Below, piece after piece: positions 5,545-10,743 of a stretch of DNA of 10,743 nucleotides (positions are counted from its first letter, which is position 1; the number at the start of each line of letters is the position of its first letter). This DNA comes from Acidaminococcaceae bacterium UBA2453. GTDB lineage: Bacteria > Bacillota > Negativicutes > Acidaminococcales > Acidaminococcaceae. The notes under the pieces are model-generated. The model had not been told where the DNA came from. It worked only from the letters and a program-made list of their open reading frames with translations, and ran no database searches. The stretch is from assembly GCA_002342505.1 (NCBI GenBank), contig DDQB01000081.1:20329-31071 (forward strand), read 5' to 3'. The position numbers were made by a program, and so were the translations under genes.

Positions 5545-5625
5545 CAACTAAACAAGTTAATAGTGGCGATGATGAGAGAGTGTTGAACAGCAGATCTGTT
5601 CTTGCTCTCTCTTTTTGTTTAGTTG
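5545..5625 (+). promoter_or_regulatory. Long-range stem bracketing the madA terminator
   Basis: CAACTAAACAA (5545-5555) is a perfect 11-base complement of TTGTTTAGTTG (5615-5625), and G5556 with T5614 could add a G-U pair. The two arms enclose the whole terminator hairpin, and the 3' arm uses the last bases of its U-tract. The segment probably has a regulatory role, perhaps as part of an antiterminated fold or protein-binding site. No promoter with convincing boxes was found between 5513 and 5667. Confidence 0.5.
5574..5616 (+). terminator. Intrinsic terminator (attenuator) between hutP-like gene and madA
   Basis: GAGAGAG (5574-5580) pairs with CTCTCTC (5605-5611) and GAACAG (5585-5590) with CTGTTC (5596-5601) across a small internal loop, with a CAGAT loop and five T (5612-5616). 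It lies 61 bases after the hutP-like stop and 51 bases before madA, inside what must be one operon. It would separate madB-birA-hutP from the catalytic genes unless antiterminated, the same place the regulated terminator holds in the B. subtilis hut operon. Confidence 0.82.
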
Positions 5626-5667
5626 GAATATATGAAAATCTTCAGAAAAAGAAAGGAGCGATTGTAC

Positions 5668-7341
5668 ATGGAGTACAAAGGGATTACCCGCGAGTGGGAC
5701 ACTCTGAAGAAAGACACGCTGGCGCGTAAAAAAGACGCGGAACAGTTTGTCAGGGAAGGAAAGATCGTTGATGCCAAAGATGCAGTAGCTTTATTGGAAA
5801 CAGTGATTAAACCGTTTGATAAAGTGAACATTGAAGGCAACAACCAGAAGCAGGCTGATTTTCTGGCGAAATGCCTGTGCCAGGTAGACGCTAAGAAAGT
5901 GCATGATTTGCACATGGTGCAGTCGGTGCTGACGCTGCCGGAACATCTGGATGTGTTCGAAAAAGGGATTGCCAAAAAGCTGGATATGTCCTTTTCCGGG
6001 CCGCAGGCCGGACGCATTGCCGAATTCCTGAAAGAAGGAAAACTGGAATTAGGCGCCATCCATACCTATCTTGAACTGTATGGCCGTTACTTTGTCGATC
6101 TGACTCCCCGCGTAGCGCTGATTGCCGCGACAATGGCAGATAAAGAAGGGAACCTGTTCACCGGTTTCAGCACGGAAGATTCCCCGGCTATCATCGAAGC
6201 CACTAAATTCCGTCAGGGCATTGTCATTGCCCAGGTAAATGAAGTGGTAGATAAACTGCCGCGAATTGATATTCCCGCCGATTGGGTGGATTACGTAATA
6301 CAGTCGCCCAAACCCTTCTATATTGAACCGCTTTTTACCCGCGATCCGGCCATGATCACCGACTCCCAGGTGCTGAGAGGCATGATGGCAATCAAAGGGA
6401 TTTATGGCGAGTATCAGGTTGAATCCATGAACCATGGTATCGGTTTTGATACGGCGGCTATCGAACTGCTGCTGCCGACCTATGGCGAACAGTTAGGCCT
6501 GCGCGGGAAAATCTGCAAGAACTTTATCCTGAATCCGCATCCGTCCCTGATTCCTGCTATTGAATGCGGCTGGGTGGAATCGGTTCACTGCTTTGGCGGC
6601 GAGCTTGGCATGGAAGATTATGTTGCAGCCCGCAGCGACATCTTCTTTGTTGGCCCGGATGGATCCATGCGTTCCAACCGCGCTTTCTCCCAGGTGGCCG
6701 GTCATTATGCTGTCGATATGTTTATCGGCGGTACGTTGCAGATCGATCCCTATGGCAACAGTTCCACCGCTACGGCGACCCGCGTTGCCGGATTCGGCGG
6801 CGCTCCGAACATGGGCTGCGATCCGAAAGGCCGCCGTCATTCTTCGGGAGCATGGCTTAAAGTCGGCGAAGAATACGGTATGGGCAGCGAGATGTGGGGC
6901 CCGGTACACCGCGGCAAACGCCTCGTAGTACAGTTGCAGGAGACCTTCCGTGAAAAACTGGCGCCCGGCTTTGTGGAGAGGCTGGATGCCTTCGATCTGG
7001 CCAAGAACGCAAACCTGCCGATCGAGCCGGTTATGATCTACGGCGACGACCTGACGCATATCGTAACGGAAGAAGGCATCGCCTACCTGCATAAATGCCG
7101 CAACATGGAAGAACGTACGGCGGCTATCCGCGGCGTGGCCGGCTTTACAGAAGTGGGGCTGAAAGCGGATCCGGATCAGACCAGGAAGCTGCGTGAACTG
7201 GGTATTATCAAAACGGCTGCCGATCTGGACATCGATGTTTCGAAAGCAACGCGCAACATGTTAGCAGCGAAGAACGTACACGATCTGGTTGTCTGGTCCA
7301 AAGGCCTGTACAATCCGCCTGCTAAATTCAGGAACTGGTAA
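5668..7341 (+). CDS. madA: Malonate decarboxylase alpha subunit (acetyl-ACP:malonate ACP transferase)
   Basis: This 557-residue protein swaps acetate for malonate on the acyl carrier protein, giving malonyl-S-ACP and free acetate (EC 2.3.1.187 activity). It is distantly related to CoA transferases. The signature GFGGAPNMGCDPKGRRHSSG starts at residue 375, a region highly conserved in MdcA/MadA. Other family-like stretches are PHSLIPAIECGWVESVHCFG-type sequence near residues 290-310 and YGDDLTHIVTEEGIAYLHKC near 457-476. ATG 5668 is chosen because AAAGGAG (5652-5658) is well spaced and conserved sequence begins soon after. An upstream TTG at 5623 would overlap the leader stem. It is the first gene after the attenuator and is followed by madE after 16 bases. 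Confidence 0.93.
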   Translation: MEYKGITREWDTLKKDTLARKKDAEQFVREGKIVDAKDAVALLETVIKPFDKVNIEGNNQKQADFLAKCLCQVDAKKVHDLHMVQSVLTLPEHLDVFEKGIAKKLDMSFSGPQAGRIAEFLKEGKLELGAIHTYLELYGRYFVDLTPRVALIAATMADKEGNLFTGFSTEDSPAIIEATKFRQGIVIAQVNEVVDKLPRIDIPADWVDYVIQSPKPFYIEPLFTRDPAMITDSQVLRGMMAIKGIYGEYQVESMNHGIGFDTAAIELLLPTYGEQLGLRGKICKNFILNPHPSLIPAIECGWVESVHCFGGELGMEDYVAARSDIFFVGPDGSMRSNRAFSQVAGHYAVDMFIGGTLQIDPYGNSSTATATRVAGFGGAPNMGCDPKGRRHSSGAWLKVGEEYGMGSEMWGPVHRGKRLVVQLQETFREKLAPGFVERLDAFDLAKNANLPIEPVMIYGDDLTHIVTEEGIAYLHKCRNMEERTAAIRGVAGFTEVGLKADPDQTRKLRELGIIKTAADLDIDVSKATRNMLAAKNVHDLVVWSKGLYNPPAKFRNW

Positions 7342-7357
7342 GAGGAGGGACATGTAA

Positions 7358-7684
7358 ATGGCTTTGCAAACTTTGGAATTTGAGTTCAAATCCGCTAATA
7401 CACAGAGCATTTCAAAAGAATGGTCGCATCATGGCGTAACCGGTTCCGGCGATATGGAATGCCTGATGGAAAAGAAAGATCTGGGCGGAGGCGTAAAAGC
7501 GAAAGTTGTGACTCCTGTTAAAGGCTTTGATAAAGTCTGGGAAAAAATGATTGGCAAATTTGTTGCCGATACCGGAGTGGGCAATGTCAGCATTGAGATC
7601 AATGATGACAACGCGACTCCTATCGTAGTGTATATGAGACTGCGCCAGGCTTTGGCTGAAGCGACTGCAAAGGAGGCTGAATAA
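7358..7684 (+). CDS. madE: Malonate decarboxylase acyl carrier protein (delta subunit)
   Basis: The protein has 108 residues and is the MdcC/MadE type of acyl carrier. The family carries a 2'-(5''-phosphoribosyl)-3'-dephospho-CoA group on a conserved serine, whose thiol is acetylated and then malonylated in the cycle. HHGVTGSGDMECL near residues 24-36 matches the attachment region, with Ser30 in GSGD the likely modified residue. The rest (for example VETGVG-like VADTGVGNVSIEINDD and the Arg-rich YMRLRQALAEA near the end) fits the family. GAGGAGG at 7342-7348 serves as ribosome-binding site. The stop is only two bases before madC, whose ribosome-binding site lies inside the madE end. Confidence 0.92.
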   Translation: MALQTLEFEFKSANTQSISKEWSHHGVTGSGDMECLMEKKDLGGGVKAKVVTPVKGFDKVWEKMIGKFVADTGVGNVSIEINDDNATPIVVYMRLRQALAEATAKEAE

Positions 7685-7686
7685 GT

Positions 7687-8646
7687 ATGAAAAGCTGGAA
7701 CGAATTGGAAAACAGCAGCTTCTTCGATGCCAATGCCCGTGAACGTGCGCTGGGCATGGTTGACAAAGGAACCTTTACTGAATTTTTGGGACCTCATGAC
7801 CGTTTTACCAGTCCGCATCTTCCGGTATTAGGAACGGCTGTAGAATTTGACGACGGAACCGTTTGCGGCGTCGGGCTGATTGGCAAGCACCCGGTGTTCG
7901 TGGTTTCCATGGAAGGCAAGTTCATCGGCGGAGCCATCGGCGAAGTAAACGGCGCCAAGATGGTTGAAACGATTCACCTGGCCCGCAAGGTAGCCAAAGA
8001 AATCCAGGAAAAACATCCGGATGATTATGCGGAACGCCGTCCGTTGGTGGCCATATCATTTGAAACCGGCGGCGTGCGCCTGCACGAAGCCAACGCAGGG
8101 TTGCTGGCCCATGCGGAAGTGATGGACGCCATCCAGGATGCGCGCCATATTATCCCGGTTGTTGCGGTTGTCGGCAGTAAAGTCGGCTGCTTTGGCGGTA
8201 TGGGCTTTGTCGCCGCGGCGACCGACGTCATCATCATGAGCCAGGAAGGCCGTATCGGCCTGACCGGACCGGAAGTAATCGAACAGGAAATGGGCAAGGA
8301 TGAATTCGACGCTTCCGATAAGGCGCTGGTTTACCGTACAACCGGCGGCAAGCAGAAATATATTGTAGGCGACTGCAATTATCTGGTGGAAGACAAGATT
8401 GGCGATTTCCACAACGCATTGGCTGACGTGGTGACGATTCCCATGGACGAAATTGAAAAAATGCGCCGTATCGGTTCCCAGAAACTGGTGAAAGAGCAGC
8501 AGGAACTGGTACAGCTGGTTGCCGACCTGCAGCCGGGGGATTCCATGGATCTCTGGAAACATTTCGGCAATGAAGATCCTGCCGCGCTGCCCAACATGAC
8601 TACCGCGGACTTCCTGAAAGTTGTAAAACGCAGAGTACGCCCGTAA
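7687..8646 (+). CDS. madC: Malonate decarboxylase beta subunit (carboxyltransferase, MdcD/MadC type)
   Basis: This 319-residue crotonase-fold carboxyltransferase subunit acts with MadD. In the biotin-dependent system the pair moves the carboxylate of malonyl-S-ACP to biotin on the carrier protein, regenerating acetyl-S-ACP. Family signatures are GGVRLHEANAGLLAHAEV near residues 122-139, GCFGGMGFVAAATD near 166-179, the GLTGPEVIEQEMG stretch near 191-203, and EFDASDKAL soon after. Glycine pairs in GGMG match the oxyanion-hole region of such folds. AGGAGG at 7672-7677 precedes ATG 7687. The gene is tightly coupled to madE and followed by madD after 18 bases. Length is slightly above the Klebsiella MdcD as I remember it. 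Confidence 0.92.
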   Translation: MKSWNELENSSFFDANARERALGMVDKGTFTEFLGPHDRFTSPHLPVLGTAVEFDDGTVCGVGLIGKHPVFVVSMEGKFIGGAIGEVNGAKMVETIHLARKVAKEIQEKHPDDYAERRPLVAISFETGGVRLHEANAGLLAHAEVMDAIQDARHIIPVVAVVGSKVGCFGGMGFVAAATDVIIMSQEGRIGLTGPEVIEQEMGKDEFDASDKALVYRTTGGKQKYIVGDCNYLVEDKIGDFHNALADVVTIPMDEIEKMRRIGSQKLVKEQQELVQLVADLQPGDSMDLWKHFGNEDPAALPNMTTADFLKVVKRRVRP

Positions 8647-8664
8647 GGAGAGGAGGAAACGAAC

Positions 8665-9552
8665 ATGGATGAAGAAAAAACTATGATTGGCCGTGGCCGC
8701 GACGCTATCGACATGATTGTAGATAAAGATTCCTTCGTAGAAGGAAAGATTGGTGAATTCGAACTGGATCCGGAGTACGGGCCCGGTTCAGTAGTTGGCA
8801 CAGCAAAACTGGAAGGACAGGAAGTTACTGTTATTGCCAACGACGCACAGGCTTTTAACGAACGTTTCCCGGTTGTATTCGGCGGCGTAATCGGTATGGA
8901 AGAAGCATATAAAATGGCTAATGCCGTTTACGATACGATTGCTGCGGACAAAGACAAACCGCTGTCCGAAAAACGCGCCATCGTCCTGATTGTAGACACC
9001 CCGGGCAACGGCCCCGGAAAACTGGAAGAGATTGCCGGCATGAATAAGGCAACCGGTTCTTACCAGCTGGCGCTGGCCGAAGCCCGCAAGACCGGCCATC
9101 CGATTATTGCCATGGTTATCGGCCGCGCGATTTCCGGCGCATTTTTGTGCCACGGTCTGCAGGCGGACCAGATCCTGGCTTTGTCCAAGGATTGGGGCGT
9201 AATGATCCATGTTATGCCGCTGACTTCCATCTCCCGTATTACCAAGATGGATATCGAACGGTTGGAAGAACTGTCCAAGACCAACCCGGTATTTGCCGCA
9301 GGGTCTGACTTCTTCTATAAATTGGGCGGCGTGCAGGAAATCGTTCCGGAACCCGAAAACATGCGGGAATATATCATCAAACACATCGCGGAAGTGAAAA
9401 AGCTGAAAGCGGAAGGCAAATTCGAACTGTTAGGTCCCTGGGGCCGCGGCATCCTTGGCGAAGAGCGGGGCGGGCGTACGCACCGTATCCCGGCTATCAA
9501 AAAGCTGGATGAAGAGTTTGCTGCTGTTTCGGATAAATACATTAACGCATAA
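8665..9552 (+). CDS. madD: Malonate decarboxylase gamma subunit (carboxyltransferase, MdcE/MadD type)
   Basis: This 295-residue partner of MadC shares the carboxyltransferase fold. Signatures are VDTPGNGPGKLEE near residues 111-123, LALAEARKTGHPIIAMVIG near 134-152, RAISGAFLCHGLQADQILAL soon after, and SRITKMDIERLEELSKTNPVFAAG near 190-213. MadC and MadD together carry malonyl-ACP:biotin carboxyl transfer. In biotin-independent enzymes (MdcD/MdcE) the same pair simply decarboxylates. The nearby madB, birA and madH argue for the biotin-dependent form. AGAGGAGG (8649-8656) lies before ATG 8665. The last residues after about 270 are a short charged tail. Confidence 0.92.
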   Translation: MDEEKTMIGRGRDAIDMIVDKDSFVEGKIGEFELDPEYGPGSVVGTAKLEGQEVTVIANDAQAFNERFPVVFGGVIGMEEAYKMANAVYDTIAADKDKPLSEKRAIVLIVDTPGNGPGKLEEIAGMNKATGSYQLALAEARKTGHPIIAMVIGRAISGAFLCHGLQADQILALSKDWGVMIHVMPLTSISRITKMDIERLEELSKTNPVFAAGSDFFYKLGGVQEIVPEPENMREYIIKHIAEVKKLKAEGKFELLGPWGRGILGEERGGRTHRIPAIKKLDEEFAAVSDKYINA

Positions 9553-9581
9553 GTTTATTTCAGGTTGAGAGGAGAGATACC

Positions 9582-10685
9582 ATGGCTGACATGTTGGCTG
9601 AAATTGGTGAAATGGTAAAAGAATTCGGTTCCGCGCCAACCTTTGCGGAAATGCCGCGCAGGTTGCTTGCTGACAAAGGGATTGCAGGCCCGACTTCTGC
9701 CCATGTAATCGAAGAAGTACATTCTCCTCTCAACTTTGCGTATCTGACTTTTACAACAGGATCTTCTGCATTCCAGAATATCGTCGGCGTAACATATGCT
9801 GAACTGCCGGAACGCGTGCGGGCATCCCACCAGGCGCTGGTCATGGCAGGCGTGCAACAGGGCGATGAAGTGCTGGTCACTTATCCGCCGCTGGTTAATG
9901 TGTTTTCAGGCGAAGCCTTTAAAAGTTACGGACTGCACTGGTCGTTTCTGGTACGCTCAAGCCGTGATGCTTTTTTAGCCGCCCTGTATGAAAAAAAGCC
10001 GAGGGTGGTCGTTGGCGAGTCTTCCTTCATCCGTTCTGCATTGGAAGATGCAAAACACATGGGAGTCGCGCATGAACTTCCTTCGAATCTCATTATCCTT
10101 ACAGCCGGAACTCCCTTGGATCTGGATCTTTTGCCTGTGGCGGAAGAAGTGCTTCAGGCGAAGGTCCATGATTTATACGGCTGCCAGGAATTCGGTTGGC
10201 TGGCGTTGGACGGGGTTCCGCTGCGCCCGGATATTTCGCTGGTTCCTTCCGGTAACGAGGGGAATCAGAAAATGTTTGAGATGGTTGTCGGCGGATTGCC
10301 CATGGGCGACAGTTTTCCGGTAACGGAAAGCGGACATGTCTGCAACCGGAATGGGAAGATTATAACCTATCGGAGGCAGCGCTCTTATCCTGAATACGAA
10401 GTGATAGTGAAAGCCTCTGCGTTAAGTTCCTCCGTAACATTAGGACGCGCGGCCCGGAGCATCCTGCGTATCAAGGGACGGATCGTGAAGATTGCGCCTG
10501 ATGTTGTAACCAATGCAGCGCAAACGGAGCTGGAACTGGTTCCGGATTACATTACTGCCGGAAAACAGGAAGGCTTTCGAATCGAAGGGCCGGAAAAGAC
10601 AAAAATGTTTGACGACCTGCTGCAGGCGCAGTTGGATTATCAGCAGAACGGAAAGGCGGATCCCGTATGGAAAAAGCACAGTTAA
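9582..10685 (+). CDS. madH: Acetate:SH-acyl carrier protein ligase (MadH-like)
   Basis: The protein has 367 residues and is adenylate-forming (AMP-binding) in character. TFTTGSSAFQN at 56-66 resembles the phosphate-binding loop. YGCQEFGW at 199-206 resembles the YGxTE motif with Glu203. SGHVCNRNGK and GRAARSILRIKGRIV (288-302) resemble the C-terminal hinge region. It is shorter than most acyl-CoA ligases, so the mobile C-terminal domain is reduced or missing. In the M. rubra system MadH uses ATP and acetate to acetylate the ACP thiol and start the cycle, and the gene stands between madD and madK, as here. GAGAGGAGAG (9567-9576) precedes ATG 9582. The 3' end overlaps the next gene by 19 bases. 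The superfamily is visible; the exact substrate rests on gene order. Confidence 0.8.
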   Translation: MADMLAEIGEMVKEFGSAPTFAEMPRRLLADKGIAGPTSAHVIEEVHSPLNFAYLTFTTGSSAFQNIVGVTYAELPERVRASHQALVMAGVQQGDEVLVTYPPLVNVFSGEAFKSYGLHWSFLVRSSRDAFLAALYEKKPRVVVGESSFIRSALEDAKHMGVAHELPSNLIILTAGTPLDLDLLPVAEEVLQAKVHDLYGCQEFGWLALDGVPLRPDISLVPSGNEGNQKMFEMVVGGLPMGDSFPVTESGHVCNRNGKIITYRRQRSYPEYEVIVKASALSSSVTLGRAARSILRIKGRIVKIAPDVVTNAAQTELELVPDYITAGKQEGFRIEGPEKTKMFDDLLQAQLDYQQNGKADPVWKKHS

Positions 10686-10743
10686 GACGTCATGACATGC
10701 TGTTTCTGACGGCGGAAGGCAAACGTCTGCTGCTCCAGGAATT
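10667..10743 (+). CDS. madK: Start of holo-ACP synthase gene (MadK/MdcG-like), cut by the window end
   Basis: Only 25 codons are visible, starting MEKAQLRRHDMLFLTAEG. The RHDxLFL element resembles the RHDLLWL-type N-terminus of MdcG, the phosphoribosyl-dephospho-CoA transferase that attaches the prosthetic group to the MadE/MdcC serine. ATG 10667 lies within the last 19 bases of madH in another frame, so translation is coupled. No stop occurs before the window ends. Gene order (madH then madK in M. rubra) supports the call, but the short visible part leaves it tentative. Confidence 0.6.
   Translation, partial: MEKAQLRRHDMLFLTAEGKRLLLQE

Noticed and set aside
5513..5667. Separate promoter for madA
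   Set aside because: TATACA at 5541-5546 has no acceptable -35 partner, and TTAACA at 5532 has no -10 at the right distance. Readthrough from the hutP-like gene fits better.
6493..7092. 199-residue minus-strand frame inside madA, and similar long antisense frames in madC and madD
   Set aside because: They are antisense shadows of strongly conserved genes with biased codon use; no independent features.
1..10743. CRISPR array, insertion sequence, tRNA or rRNA
   Set aside because: No repeated spacer pattern, transposase frame, terminal inverted repeats or cloverleaf-like sequence was seen in the window.

Overview
The window reads as a chromosomal segment of an anaerobic, low- to mid-GC Bacillota, most likely a Negativicutes-type fermenter. 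This is inferred from a biotin- and membrane-dependent (Na+-pumping) malonate decarboxylase operon of the Malonomonas rubra mad type, a HutP-family protein, and strong Shine-Dalgarno sites and U-tract terminators throughout. The species cannot be fixed from the sequence. All convincing genes are on the + strand.

Layout. Positions 1-820 hold a strong terminator of an upstream gene, a GGDEF domain that has lost its N-terminus and usable start (154-714), and a promoter-like site followed closely by a perfect terminator, which may be a small RNA. Positions 850-2089 hold a pair of short-chain chromate-transporter (CHR) genes. Positions 2090-2885 are an unusually elaborate leader of about 600 nt. 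In order it has a consensus-like extended -10 promoter, two tandem intrinsic terminators, a clear cobalamin riboswitch aptamer, a 27-codon reading frame with a perfect Shine-Dalgarno sequence, and a third terminator directly after that frame's stop codon.

From 2886 to the end is the decarboxylase operon: a 44-residue single-span membrane protein, the carboxybiotin decarboxylase madB, a stand-alone biotin protein ligase (birA type), a HutP-family RNA-binding regulator, an intergenic terminator, then madA, madE, madC, madD, madH and the first 25 codons of a madK/mdcG-like gene. The B-A-E-C-D-H-K order matches my recollection of the M. rubra cluster, with birA and the hutP-like gene inserted between B and A.

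How the genes work together (family knowledge): MadH acetylates the thiol of the MadE acyl carrier protein. MadA exchanges acetate for malonate on it. MadC/MadD move the carboxylate from malonyl-ACP to biotin on a carrier protein (not in this window), and MadB decarboxylates carboxybiotin in the membrane while exporting Na+. BirA would biotinylate the carrier, and MadK would attach the ACP prosthetic group.

The most interesting signal is regulatory. A HutP-like protein sits directly before an intrinsic terminator that precedes the catabolic genes, the same arrangement as hutP-terminator-hutH in Bacillus subtilis. The three metal-binding histidines are kept, but the segment around the histidine-ligand contacts is shortened and changed. 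I infer an antitermination switch for malonate catabolism that may sense a ligand other than histidine, layered on a B12-linked, multi-terminator leader.
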